Source of the DNA: Paragordius varius
Taxonomy: Eukaryota; Nematomorpha
Assembly (NCBI GenBank): GCA_964247055.1
Contig: OZ176056.1
Span: forward strand, 3,658,001-3,722,000
Length of the DNA stretch: 64,000 bases
Direction: 5' to 3'
Made by a program: the position numbers and the translations under genes. The stretch's first letter is position 1. Each line of letters opens with the position of its first letter. The notes under the pieces are model-generated. The model did no database searches. It saw only the letters and a program-made list of their open reading frames with translations, and had not been told where the DNA came from. Positions 23,570 to 36,589 of this stretch are shown piece after piece.

Positions 23570-26500
23570 TTCTGTCGACGAAGACGATGGATAAAATTTC
23601 AATCGAAGGATACGATGACAATTATGATTTTGCCACCTATATTAGATATGTCAAAAGAGTTATGATCTCCAAAAATGTTGATATTAATGATGATAATATC
23701 AAAGTACTGTTTTTGGCTGGAGCTGGTCTTAAAACAATTAATAAGATCGAAACAATGATTTTTCCGGAATCAATTGATGATGCTCCTTGGTCTAAAATTC
23801 ATGACATTGGTCTTAAACTTTTCTCACCTGCCAAGTCTGTCTTCGCTGCAAGGTTTGAGTTTGCTCGTTTGCGGAGAAATGATGGAGAAACATTCACGGA
23901 ATTTTTGCAAAGAGTCAAGAGTGTGGCGGAAAAGGCTGAATTTCGAACAGAGGTGGAGGAGAGAATTAGAGACAGTTTTGTGGCTGGATTAAACTTGCAA
24001 TCATTGGAAGTGGATCTTTATTCACGATTCTCCATGCGAAGTGTGATGGGAAGGCGGTGTCATTAACCACCATTGTCGACATGGCCTTGGCTCAGGAACT
24101 TGCAAGGGCCGATATTGCCTCCCATGTGTCGTCAAGCAGTATCCTTAAAATTCAAAAGAATCGGTCGAATGATAATAATAATAATAATAATAATCATAAG
24201 AGTAATAATATGGAATATAAAAATGATGATGGCAATAATAATAAATGGAAGCGGAGATGTAGCAAATATGGTAAATCGCATATACCAAAACAATGTCCCG
24301 CGTTCGGAAAAATATGCCACAATTGTAATAAAAAAAATCATTTTCAGGCAATGTGTCGCCATAAGAAACGATATAGTGATAATATAAACGCTAATTATAA
24401 TAAATGGGGCACACAAGCGAACATTTGCGCTATGATTAATGGCCAAGCTGTCAGTATGGTTTTTGATACTGGAGCTGCTGCTTCTTTGATTAATAAAAAT
24501 GTTTGGAAGACGGTGGGAGCACCGTTACTAAAAAGTGCTCCCAGATTACTCTTGGGAAAAACAGTTGTCAATGTAACAATGGGAAATATTACGAAGAAAT
24601 TAGAATGTTTTGTGACGGAAGAAGAGCTATCTCCTATATTTGGGCTGCCGTGGATCATTGGTTGTGGCATGACCTTACCGGATAACGTGAGTGTTAATCA
24701 AATAACATCTAATAATAATAATGGTCATGACAATGTATTCAAGCGATTTCCAAAACTCTTTAACGGGAAATTGGGTTGTTACAACGGTGATCCTGTCAAA
24801 TTGTATGTCCGATCAGATGCAATACCAAAAGTCTGCGCTGCACGGCGAATTCAATTGGCACTACAGAGTAAAGTAGAGATGGAAATACAGAGACTATAGA
24901 CCTGGAAATAGTGAGTCCCGTAGATCCAACACAACACCATGTGGAATGGGCGACTCCTACGGTTAACGTCGTAAAAACTAATGGGGAAATTAGGGTGTGC
25001 GCTGATTTCCGGGTAACTATCAATTCTTTGATGGAGAACATATCTCAGATTATCCCGACATTTGACACGATCGCGTCTAAATGTGCGGGATCCACATGGT
25101 TCTCGTCCATTGATTTAAAGGACGCATACCTTCAAATTCCGGTGGATGTGGAAAGTAAAAAATATTTAGTTATTACTACCCCGATGGGATATTTCCAATT
25201 TAATCGCCTACCATTTGGATTGAAGGTTTCTCCTATGCTTTTCCAGAGAATAATGGATGAGGTACTCAAAGATTGCAGGGGCACAATGGCTTATCTCGAC
25301 GATGTTTTGATTGTTGGTAAAACGAAAGAGGAACACGATAGAAATCTGAGCGAGACCTTAGCAAAGTTACAAAAATGCGGGTTTACACTAATAAAAGATA
25401 AATTAAAACTGTATCAGAAGAATATAAAATTTTTGGGGTTTGAGTTATCAAAACAGGGAATCCGCCCTGTACAAGATAAGCTCGACGCCATTGCTAAATG
25501 TGCAACACCCACCAATAAAACTGAGTTAAGATCATTTTTGGGTTTGCTCAATTTTTATGAACGTTTTATTCCTGGTTTACATATCAAAGTTAGTAATCTA
25601 CATGCACTAACAGGATCCAAAAAGGAATGGAGATGGTCACAAGAACATCAAAATGAATTCAAGCAAGCAAAAAACTTAATATCAAGAGAATCTTTACTTG
25701 CCACTTATAACATAAATAATAAAACAATAATACAAGTGGATGCGTCCACAAAAGGCTTTGGAGCTGTACTTCTGCAAATGGAGAATAAGAGAATGGTACC
25801 AATTGCATTCGCATCAAGAAAATGCCAGAATGCAGAGAAAAATTATTCTGTGATTGAATTGGAAACCAAGGTTTTGTTATTTGGTTTAGAAAAATTCCAT
25901 TATTATATTTATGGACAGAAATGTGAGGTCTGGTCAGATCATAAGCCGTTGGTTCATTTCGGAAACAATCTGAAGTTAAGTGATATTAAAAACTGTAAAT
26001 TGTTAAGATGGATCTACAAGGCCGCCGCGTATGATTTTGATATGAAATATATTGCGGGATCGACAAACATGGCCGATGTGTTTTCAAGACTTCCCGAAAA
26101 GAGTCAGACATCCGTAGACAATGATGATGAATATGTGGCCGAAAAAATCCGACAAATCGCATTCGTGGATTTAAATTTAAATAAAACGCAAATAAAAAAA
26201 GATTGTTTGGAGGATAAACTGTTAAAACAACTACGTATGGCACTTAAAAATAATGATTGGTCAACACCGGAATTATCCGCATTCAAACCCGTTAGAAATG
26301 ATCTCAAACAAGCCGATGGTTTCGTTGGTGATCGGTTGGTTATCCCAACAGTTGCACGAAGACTAATTTTGGCTTGGTTTCATGTTGGACATCCGGGTAT
26401 CGTTGCTATGAAAAACACAGCCAGGTCGGTGGTGTTTTGGCCCGGAATGGATAAGGACATTGAAAAGTTAGTACACGACTGTCAGTGTTGTCAGAGGAAC

Positions 26501-27300
26501 AGGGCGAACGTTGCTGAGAATCCGGTATATAAATGGAACTTTAATGTGGGAATATGGGAAAGACTCCATGTGGACATCGCGGGTCCCATGTGTGGTAAAT
26601 ATTGGTTGGTTTTAATTGACGCGTTATCAAGATGGGTGGAGGTGGAGATACTTAGCAGTATTACATCTGATGTGATTTTGAAACAATTGGAGAAATGGTT
26701 TTCCTCTTATGGTTTTCCAAGAATGCTAGTATCTGATAATGCTACTTATTTCAAATCGTTCAATTTTCGGGATAAGATGACAAACTGGAACATTAAGCAT
26801 GTGACGTCGGCTCCCTACCACCCAAGGACAAATGGTTTAAAGAGTAATTTATACGTTGAAGTCGAGATTCCGTTCCACGATGATGCCTGGCGTGAAGAGT
26901 CAGGAGGCTTTAAATAATGTTTTATTGGCCTATAGTAATTCATGGCATAACGAGATTAAGACGACCCCCGCATCGTTGTTTTTGAAGAGAAACATCAACA
27001 CACCGTAGAATTGGTTGCAAGATAAAGAAACGCCTAAAGAAAGTACACCACCGAGACCCTTAAGAGAATATACACCGGATCAGTCAATATTTATAAAGAA
27101 CGAGACATTAAGAGGATGGCGACCGGGTACGGTGGAAGTAAGGACGGGGCCGTTATCCTATGAAGTAAAGGATGAAGATGGAAAAAGATGCGAAAACATG
27201 CCTATCAACTGAGATCGGATGTTGAGCAGAGGGAGGCCCCCAGGCGGTATCCAGACCGAGTCCGAAAACCTCCGAAGCGTTTTTTAGAGGAGGAAGAGAA

Positions 27301-27552
27301 TGATATGTAGTGGATACTACAACGTTGCATCATTATATTTTCTTACATCATTTTATTATATTAATCGCATCTGGCGTTTATGTTTGTGCGTCATTATTCG
27401 TGGAATTCTTATATATATATTCGTAGAATAAAAGACATATTCTTACAATTGTGACGCACATGCATGTTAAAATTATAAATATCACGAAATTCTTAATAAA
27501 TTATTATTGTTTTGTATTTTCATCACCGATTCGTAATATTCGATACATAATA
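27301..27552 (+). repeat. 3' LTR
   Basis: 252 bp with the same ends as the 5' LTR, followed directly by the AATAG target duplicate. Confidence 0.92.
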
Positions 27553-27923
27553 AATAGAGAAGAGAGTTATTAAATATAGAAAAACACGGGGAGTAAGCAA
27601 TGGCGTTTAAAACATTTGTAGCATACTAGTTAAGCGCATTTTATCAGGTATGCAATTAAAAACCGAAATATTAATAAATAATAAACAGCCAAAAAACTTA
27701 AAATATATCTATACACAAACACACACAATTTACATTGTACGACATTGGGATCGTCCTTTAAGGCGTTGTGTATATTGATTAAATATAATAACTACCATGA
27801 CTCAATATTCACTCTATCTAATAAATTTTGTAAAGTAAAACTTTATCTGGTGTTTTTAGATCAACAACTTACGTAAAAAACACAACTGAAACAAATTAAT
27901 GTAAAAAAAACTTAATGGTATTA

Positions 27924-28146
27924 CAGTCATGTATCCTTTATTTTATCAAAAATTTATTTTTTTTGTTAAATGGGTATAAATAGTTGGTAAAGAATGGAAA
28001 AAAACAATATGGTATTTCTTATACTTTTTTGATGAATATGACATTGTTAATACCATAGAGCTCTTGTTTTTTCCATTCTTAAACTAACATTTACACCCAT
28101 TTAACCAAAAAAATAAATTCTTGATAAAATAAAGGATACATGACTG
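27924..28146. mobile_element. 223-bp palindromic MITE, copy A
   Basis: The ends are CAGTCATGTATCC and its exact inverse GGATACATGACTG, with TA on both sides. The whole element is nearly self-complementary. A second copy of the same length lies at 36590-36812. Confidence 0.92.
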
Positions 28147-28689
28147 TAATGCTATAAGATTTGGAGAGGCATAGTGTAATTCGGCAAAGTTTGATGTTTT
28201 GACTTAGATTTATATATGGGGATCTACGAACACATAATTATTAAACGGTCAAATATTAAATTCAGCTGGTAAAGGACAGTGTCCATACGCTCACAAAAAA
28301 TATAAGATCCATCAAAATTAGGTAATTATAATATCAAGGTTTACAGTTGCGTCTACAAAAATTATCACTGTTTATAATTGACAATTACATATCTTAATAG
28401 TATTTTCATGATGATTTGACGAAAATTCAGAAATCTTAATAAAGCTATTTATAACAAGTAAATGATATCAACTTCTCATGTTAGAAATTGAATAAAAATA
28501 ATCTCTTAATGTTATGCCTATTTTTACAAAAACAATTATTAATCAAGTCATTTTAACACAGTAAGTTATAGCTTCTTTCCATGTACTTAAATATAGATGT
28601 AAAGCAAAATAGCATACAAAATTTTGTAAAAATATAATTTTTTTGAACCATTACGCATGTAATTAGCCTGTAATTCATCACCGTGTTAA

Positions 28690-28900
28690 TATGTGATTAT
28701 TCAAGTCAACCTTAATTTTGTCTACAAAAACTATTAGAAATGATATAATTGGGTCTATTAAGAATTTACATCTCTATTCCTTATTTTACTACCCAAAAGT
28801 AATTGAAAAAAATGAATTTAAAAAAGTATGGTTGTCTTTTCGTAAAAAATATTTGTTTTTATATTTTTACGTTTTATCCGTATAATTTCAATTTTTACTG
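28690..28900. mobile_element. 5'-truncated MITE related to the one in Shank
   Basis: The right part (AAAAAGTATGGTTGTCTTTT through ATCCGTATAATTTCAATTTT and TACTG, then TA) matches the right half of the element at 47039-47325. The left end was not found and is probably lost. Confidence 0.65.
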
Positions 28901-29249
28901 TAATAGTACAAATCGATTGCCTAGCTCAGTTAAGATTAATAAGTCACACTCTATATATGCCTGGAAAATTAATTAAATTTAACAGTCTTTTCTTTCATAT
29001 AAAATCCATTGGTGACGATTTTAACTAAATTTTGGGCAGATCCTATCACCAAGGATGATTATAATGGAAATCGATAATAGTTCTTATCATACGTTAAAAA
29101 TGAACACTAACATAGATTAACAAATTGTGATCAATCAATATATATATTACAAGTCGAATAAAATTTATTAAAAAATATATGTTGTCAGGTGAATCATTCG
29201 TTGTATCACCAGAAATTATACGGACAATGTGAAAGATATAAAGGTATCT

Positions 29250-29935
29250 GCCAATCGTTTTCCTTTTTCAGACTGAGAATTGTCATATAACAAAATCATT
29301 TTGCCGTCTTCTAGCCCATTCCGTTTGTTTTTCGATCAATGCATGGTATGAATTAATCATTTATTGGGAATAGCGTTATGTGACGATTTCATGGGTTTCA
29401 TCAATACATTTATTTTTCCCGTTTTAAAATTACAATATATAGCGTCCCATGATCCGTAAAAAATCGCAAAAATTATTTCGTAGAAATGTTGAAGCTGAAC
29501 TTCACAAGTCACTTTGCGATTTTCGATTTGACACTTATTTAAATTGTTTGGGATCCATTTAACGAGGATATTAGTCTTTCTACTTGCTTATAATCATCTA
29601 TGTTTTTTATGATGCCTGTCGATTTGGTGATAGTTTAAGTTGCCAATTACTTTTACATTGCTTTCACAGTCATGTTATTTGCCTTTCCACACACTGTCTT
29701 TCACAAAATCACAACTTTTAAATTTAAATATTCAACAGGTTTAATTTGATAGAGCTTGTTCAGCATAACTTTATACCAGCAAACGATGAACAATTTTTTT
29801 ATTCTGATAAAATACGAAAATAATGAACAATGTTAATTTTAACAAAATTCGACATGATCACTAAATGTAAAAATATGTTACCTTCTAAAAACCCAAATTG
29901 TAGGAGTTTGTGGTTGATCAGATTTACAAAATAGG
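29250..29935 (-). mobile_element. Mariner-like transposon remnant (- strand)
   Basis: The - strand reads WIPNNLNKCQIENRKVTCE, then a decayed middle, then MILLYDNSQSE (compare ILLHDNARPH). The sequence stops soon after this block, so the C-terminal third is missing. The 5' end near 29930 matches the mariner copy ending near 17375, so both belong to one family. Several stops and frame changes make it inactive. Confidence 0.75.
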
Positions 29936-30065
29936 GTCGGTATTATAATATATATATCTTTTGATTTATCTCTGACTTTTCTTTTTATAAAATGGTAATG
30001 ACCTATTACTATACCTGCAATAGTGTAACATAATGAAGATTCCAATATTTTCACATATATTATTT

Positions 30066-30340
30066 TACAGTCAAAAACAATATTTTTTAACCATGCGCAT
30101 TTTTTAGGTCAAATGGAACATTTTTTCGAACAAACGCAACGTTTTTTAAGTAAACGCAACATTTTCAAACGCAATATTTTTTCATTAAAAAACATTTTTT
30201 CCGTTATCTTTGCTTCAACAGTTGAATTAAATGAAAAATGTTGTCTTTGCTTGAAGAAATGTGGTGTTTGATTGAAAAATTGTTGCGTTTATGTTGCGCT
30301 TTGTCGAAAAAATGTTGCTCTTGACTGAAAAATGGTATAA
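30066..30340. mobile_element. MITE with GCAACATTTTTT-type iterated TIRs
   Basis: The left end CAGTCAAAAACAATATTTTT and the inverted right end CAGTCAAGAGCAACATTTTT mirror each other. Each arm repeats an AAACGCAACATTTTTT-type unit several times with variation. No coding capacity. It abuts the next element. Confidence 0.75.
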
Positions 30341-30357
30341 TATCTCGATATTTTATA

Positions 30358-30749
30358 CCATTTACAGTTCAAATTCACCCTTAAACAATTCAAATTCACC
30401 CTTAAACAATTCAAATTCACCCTTGAACAATTCAAATTCACCCTCGAACAATTCAAATTCACCCTCAAATAAATAACATGTTTTTTAAGATTAAAAATTA
30501 CCTATATTTTAATATATTTTTAAAAAATAAAATTTTGTTTTAAATTAAAATAATACTGAAAAAAATAATTAATTATGCCATAAAGATCTATTTTATATTA
30601 ATAATGAGTTATATTAGTTCGAAAACACATAATTTATTTTTAGGGTGAATTTGAATTGTTCGAGGGTAAATTTGAATTGTTTAAGGGTGAATTTGAATTG
30701 TTCGAGGGTGAATTTGAATTGTTCAAGGATGAATTTGAACTGTAAATGG
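30358..30749. mobile_element. Iterated-TIR MITE, copy 3
   Basis: Same ends as copy 2 (CCATTTACAG and inverse) with TA on both sides. Each arm here holds about five tandem 21-bp units instead of three, making this copy 392 bp. The core matches the other copies. Confidence 0.9.
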
Positions 30750-31755
30750 TATATATTAAATATGGTATCAGATCACTACTTTTTGTAACAAAATTATTTA
30801 TGTATGGATTATAATTATGATTATTTTCCTCATAATTTTATAATTATTACATCTTTGAAATAACTTTTATTACCTTATACGGCCGATAAATCCATCTGTT
30901 ATTTGTTGGTAAATATATATTATAATAGCTTATAAGTTTTGTAAAATTTGAGCCAAACTGTTTAGACTTGTCACTTCTAATATAAAAATATAATAATGAT
31001 TTTTCCAGTCCAGGTCCATTTAAATTTTCGATAGCAAATTTGCTTTTTTATTTCGATATTGAACAATTAGCACAGAAAACCGTGTATTATAGTTCTCTAA
31101 TTTTTAAATGGAACCCACATGGTAGAGGGATATATAGGTGCCATCCTAACAATAAATTGGTATTTTTAGTTTCCAGATAATTTTATTATCCTAAACAATA
31201 AAGTCCATAATTTTTTACGGACACCCTAAATCAGATTTTAAAATGTAATCAATAAAGTCCCCAATTTATACGGATCCTATATAATTATTTTACAACGATC
31301 AAATGTTAAAAAGTATTTAATATGTAAATTTTAACGTTTAATAAATTTAAAAATGAAAATATAAATACAATGATCACTTTGTTTTCAAATTTCTTTGTAG
31401 AAAATAACCTTTAAAAAAATTGACTTTCTTTATTTATTTAAATTTTTATAAAATTTGAATCTTCGTTGTTTAAAGGATATATTTGATGGAAAGCGCAAGA
31501 GTTAAATTTAAATGTAACTTTTGGTTAAGCCATATATTGACCTTTTTTGTTCAGATTTATTGTATGTCGTCAAATGTCTTATATCCGATTGTCCAACTTA
31601 ACTATATATGTATTCTAATTTGACTAAATTCCAAGGTATTATATATTTCTACATTCAATAAACATTTTCATGTCCTTTATAATGATATTTTGCATATTTT
31701 TGTTAAAAATAAATGTCATTTATCCTTTTCTATTATAAATAATTGGTACAAAAAC

Positions 31756-31763
31756 TATATAAA
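31756..31763 (+). promoter_or_regulatory. TATA box of the glycine-rich protein gene
   Basis: TATATAAA lies 31 bp before the A of TCATTC (31785-31790), an arthropod-like initiator, and about 80 bp before the first ATG. Spacing is that of a strong, tissue-specific promoter. Confidence 0.65.
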
Positions 31764-31838
31764 GCGACTGTAGTTAGTGAATTATCATTCCATTCCTTTT
31801 TTCAACTCTTTTTTGTCATTACATTTCTAATACCCAAT

Positions 31839-32981
31839 ATGACGGTATGTGAATTCTTTCTTACAACTATATTTTGCTAAATTTTCATTTAACCATATAA
31901 TAATCGTCTAATCTTTATAACCAGATGCAGCAAAAAAGATCAGAACGATCTACCTTCTACACCCTTCTTATCTTCATAATCTTAGCAGCAACATATCAAA
32001 CAGCTCCACCACCTATAAATAGTACGAAAGATGCGGGCGATGGATATGATTCAGGGATAGATTCTGCCCCATATAGCGATTCTGGTTTAAGTGATAATTA
32101 CAAAGGTCCAGTTAAACCCAGCAGCTCATATAACAAACCTAGTTACGGATCTAATAGTTATGGAGGAGGTCGCTCTGGTTATAATGGAAATTCTTATAAT
32201 GCTGGAGGTTATAATCGGGGTAAGTTTAGTTTAATATTCTTTAAACAATATGTTTCTTACTTAAAACACACATTTATATGTTAGGAGGATACAATCAAGG
32301 AGGATATGGTGGTGCAAACTATGGAGGTGGATATGCGCCTCAACCTTACGGCGGTGGTTACAATAGCTATGGGTAATTTTTTGCATTGACTCATAAATAA
32401 TATTGCGTCTGCATTTTTTAATGGTTTTTAGCGGTTATGGCGGCAACAACAATTATGGAGGAGGTGGTTATGGTTCAAGCGGATATGGGGGTAACTATGG
32501 CGGAGGGTATGGCGGAAATAATTACGGGGGCGGATACGGATCAGGCGGTTATGGCGGGAATAACTATGGCGGAGGCTACGGTTCAGGTGGTTATGGATCA
32601 GGTGGCTATGGATCTGGGAATTATGGCGGAAATAACTATGGTGGAGGATATGGTGGAAATTACGCATCCGGAGGCTATGGCTCAGGTGGTTATGGCGGGA
32701 ATAACTATGGCGGAGGTTATGGCGGGAACAATTACGGTGGCGGGTATGGATCTGGTAACTATGGCGGGAACAATTATGGATCTGGCGGTTATGGCGGGAA
32801 CAATTATGGTTCTGCTGGCTATGGATCAGGTGGTTACGGTGGAAACAACTATGGATCTGGCGGTTATGGCGGGAATAATTATGCATCAGGTGGAGCTTAC
32901 GATAATGGCTATAATTCAGGAGCAGGCCCTGCTTACAACTCTGGTGGTGGTGGTGGCTACATTAACTACAAGAAAAAATAG
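31839..32981 (+). CDS. Secreted glycine/tyrosine/asparagine-rich repeat protein
   Basis: Four exons join in phase: 31839-31844, 31925-32219, 32285-32372 and 32432-32981, giving 312 residues; the first exon encodes only Met-Thr. A signal peptide follows (MQQKRSERSTFY then TLLIFIILAATYQTA), a short Asp/Ser/Pro-rich stretch, and then about 200 residues of GGYGGNNYGGGYGSGGY-type repeats, ending GGGGGYINYKKK. Such proteins serve as extracellular structural material: cuticle, shell, silk, mucus or adhesive components, with Tyr available for cross-linking. Which of these applies cannot be decided. Introns are 80, 65 and 59 nt. The strong TATA promoter fits high cell-type-specific output. Nearby AT-rich sequence has a possible poly(A) signal AATAAA at 33191. 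Confidence 0.88.
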
Positions 32982-33059
32982 GCGGATGAGACCATGAATT
33001 TTGCATTAATCTCCGGCCACATACTTATTTTATATTATTAATATTACTATTATTATAGT

Positions 33060-34053
33060 AAAAATATATTTGTCTATACATAATGATGCATATTCCATTT
33101 TTCTATATATAACTTTTATATAACAATCACATGAGGCATGCATATAATGCAATAATGAATGATAACTTTCCGTTACAATATTTATTTATTAATAAATTTT
33201 ATGTCAAAAATTTCGATGTTTGCTTGTGTCGGTTTTGTATGATATTAGGAATACTTAATAGATAAAAATTGTTAAAATCACATTAATATTTGCAATAAGG
33301 TAACTTCAAATAAATATGTGCTTTATTGTCTTGTAAGAATATTGAAAAATATTTTTTAAAATTTATTATAGAAAAATTTTATTGTGTAAAATTATTAGTG
33401 AACAAATAATCAAATTTATTATGTTTCTAATCATTTATGAGTGTTATTATATATTTTGACGGTAAATTATTAAATTATATAAAGTATAGCTTTTCATTAT
33501 CCTATACTATAATTTTGCCATAATTCAGATGATAATAGTTAAGTTTTTAAAAATCCCTAGGGTATCATTTTTTTAATAAAAAAGAAAATGTGATGAAACG
33601 CTGAGACCAATATATATTTTTTCGTATATTACATCGCCTATTGTTGCCCATGCCTGGCTAAAATTAATAACTTTAAATAATTTACTATATATTATTGACC
33701 ATTTGTGCTATTGTTAACACATCAGAAAAAACTTGAAAAAGGTGTATGGTTGGAAAGACTTAAATATTTTTGGGTGACATAATTTTTTGTTGCTAAAACT
33801 ATTTGATTGTTCGAAATACTAAAATATATTTGGGTAACACAAATGATTGTAAAAAAAATGATTTTTATTGAGATTATATAAAAACTACAATTTTTTAACG
33901 CTATATTACATATCCCTTAAAATTGTTTTAAGGTTGTTTTATTAGCACAATACTTATAATCAGATGATTATGCCTTTTGGTTTTATTAGCAATATTTTTG
34001 ATATAGGCGTTTGACCTCCGATTCCTATCTAAAGCGATTGATCACTTTAAACC
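33060..34053. other. AT-rich intergenic, nothing identified
   Basis: 3' flank of the glycine-rich gene; no further gene or clear repeat seen. Confidence 0.45.
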
Positions 34054-35366
34054 AGGGCTTCTTAATCTTTTGTAATTCCCGACCCCATTTATGGTTGCGA
34101 ATTTCTTAACGACCCCAACAAATTTAAAGAAAAATAAATTAATTTTTTTTATATATTTATTAAGTTACAATATACATATGCATATAATATATAAATTTAA
34201 TTCGTTTTGAAACATATAAAAATCTAAAATTGAAATTTGCACAAAATGTTACAGAAATGTAAGTGGATTATTACCGTCTTAATATTAATACTTGCGTAGT
34301 AAATATTAAATTAAAGTTTTGGTTAAAAATTTAATGAGATGGATGTGCCTGTTTTTTATTGCATAACAAATCAAATCTTGGTGTAATGATTGAAACTGCT
34401 GGACGTAAGACCTCTCTAACATTTTTTATCGCTGAACGATATTGGGATTTAATGTGTGCTAAAGCTGAGAAAGTAACTTCACATAAATATGTGGTGTTGA
34501 ATGGCAGAGTACATTTAAAGCCTTATCGGCCATTGTGTGAAATTCAGTTTTAGGTCTAATCCAAAATTCAGTCAAGGGCTTTTTTTGGAATCGTAGTTTA
34601 AAGTTTGAGTCTTACGAAAGCTCAGCAAATTTTTCTTGAGCTTTAACTGGCAGATGATCAATCTCACTTAAGCCAAACCAAAACGGCTATTGAATACAAA
34701 CTATTTTTCGCATAGCAATATTTAATATAAAATATGGTCGACAATTTAAATAGCCACAAGTCATTTTAAAAAAAGGAGCAAATTCACATTTCGTTCAGTT
34801 AAAAATTCGATCTCGTCCTTTAATAACATAATTTTTTTAAACTTTGACCTCTTGACAACCATCTTACTTCTGCATGTAATAATTTTTTGCTGCAAGAGCC
34901 TCTCGGTGAATAAGGCAATGAGTAACTATAGAAACCTTTTTATTATGTCTTATAGGAAATGTAGTTGATGATAATTAAAAATTTGAACGCAATCATACAA
35001 TGGCTAAATGAAAATAACACCAGATATGTTTATATAGTTTCTTCGAAATAACACTTAGAAATTTTGTTAATAATATTTATCAGGATTATTTTGGTTTTAA
35101 GAGATTGACAAATATAAACATTTTTAAAAATTTCGATAACATCTTCTGATTTATATTAAATTTATACAAGATATTATAATGATCGGAATAGAAATGCTGG
35201 TATAAACAGTTCCGATCCAGAAGAATTTATGATATATTTATCTACAATGATTGTTATTTTTCTTTATTATAATAATTTTACAAATTAAAAAACATTTGTT
35301 AAACTGTATTTATTACTCGCGACCCCAAATGGGGTCGCAACCCATAGTTTAAGAAGCCCTGATCTA
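34054..35366. mobile_element. hAT-type element, degraded or non-autonomous
   Basis: The left end is CAGGGCTTCTTAATCTTTTG followed by CCCGACCCCATTTATGGTTGCG. The right end, inverted, is CAGGGCTTCTTAAACTATGG followed by GTTGCGACCCCATTTGGGGTCGCG. These are typical hAT termini. Flanking 8-mers CTTTAAAC and ATCTAAAT match at five positions. No transposase could be recognised inside; a 64-codon frame at 34359-34553 has no known motif. Confidence 0.82.
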
Positions 35367-35369
35367 AAT

Positions 35370-36587
35370 AGTAAAAATTACTTTTTCAACGCTTTGTTTG
35401 TCATTCGTAATATAATCTATGGGTAAAATATGAAAATAAGGGTTTAGAGTTGCTGAGTACATATTAAATTATTAATGAATTAATTAGAGATTTAATTTGA
35501 ATTGTAGAGATTAGGTTAAACCCAATCACGGATTAACACACCTTGCAATTAAAATAAGGGTTCTCTTGGCTTATTAATATGAAATCAATAAAAATTATTA
35601 AATAATATACATGTAAAAATTTAATCGGCTAAAAGACTTTAAAAATACCAAATATCGACTTAAGGACAGCAGTTTGTATACCACTGTTTTAAGGTTATTC
35701 TTATGTTTTCTCTTAAAAGGTAACACCTAAATTGAATTAAGGCTTATCCTACTGAAAAAATGGAAAATTAGTGAATAAGGATTGAGTATTTTTCATAATT
35801 ATATGGTTATAATAACTCACAAAACATAATTTGAAAAAATGTTTAGCTTAACTAACTATTAGGATAAAAATCTTGGTTTGCATAAAAGACTAAAATTATT
35901 TCTTAACTTAATTATGTGTTTTTCTCTATAACATAAATCTTGCTAACAAATATCTAGCTCCCTTTATATGCTCGTCTTTAAAACTTCACTTTAATATGAG
36001 GTATCTAAACACACACAATATTTAAGTTGATATTAAAAAAAACGAATAAATGAAACGGTTCAAATTTAAACTTATTCTTCTATTATATAATAAAAATTAT
36101 ATAAATAAGCCAAAAAATCTAAGATAAAATTTAGTTTTGGAAAAAAAGTTCCGTCTCAAACTTGGACGCCAATTTTATTTTACAACATTTTTGCAAAATA
36201 TCGTGTTTGTTTGATTCTAAGCCTAAAATTTTGGTCACATTTTTATAATAATCCATATTGATATAAAAGAAAAAGTGGCATATTTTGCATTATTTTTATA
36301 TTTTTATGCACACATGTCATGTTGGCAAAATTTTTACTTTAGGGTTTAACCTCTTAATAAGTAATTATCAAGTATTGAATGAAATTTATTTCATTATTCG
36401 GTTCATAAATGTTATATAAGTGCAAACCTTTGCTATGGTTCCCAATTATTCCATAATTTTTGAAATATTTAATTTTAAACAATCCTAGGTTATCTAACAA
36501 CCCTAATTCGAATCGAAGGACAGAACTGAATGCGTTGTATCCAAGTAGTTATATTTCTTTTTAATACAATACCTATTTTAAGCTAAA
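35370..36587. other. AT-rich intergenic, nothing identified
   Basis: No gene or repeat recognised between the hAT element and the 223-bp MITE. Confidence 0.45.
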
Positions 36588-36589
36588 TA

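Larger units (their letters stand above)
23302..27552 (+). mobile_element. Ty3/gypsy LTR retrotransposon, young but broken
   Basis: A 4.25-kb element bounded by two direct LTRs and a perfect 5-bp target duplication (AATAG at 23297-23301 and 27553-27557). Parts in order on the + strand: gag (about 23.6-24.3 kb) with two CCHC zinc knuckles, protease (about 24.45 kb, DTGA motif), reverse transcriptase (about 24.9-25.6 kb, YLDD motif), RNase H (about 25.7-26.1 kb) and integrase (about 26.35-27.2 kb) with an HHCC zinc finger and part of the catalytic core. RNase H preceding integrase fits the gypsy order. No envelope gene was seen. The coding region is interrupted in about three to five places, so it is a fossil. 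Near-identical LTRs point to a recent insertion. Confidence 0.93.

Noticed and set aside
30291-30476. Open frame reading SPLNNSNSPLNN repeats
   Set aside because: It is a translation of the tandem 21-bp units in a MITE arm, not a gene.
32428-32886. 152-codon His/Asn-rich frame on the - strand
   Set aside because: It is the antisense shadow of the glycine-repeat coding exon.
34359-34553. 64-codon frame inside the hAT-type element
   Set aside because: No transposase motif and no neighbouring coding blocks.
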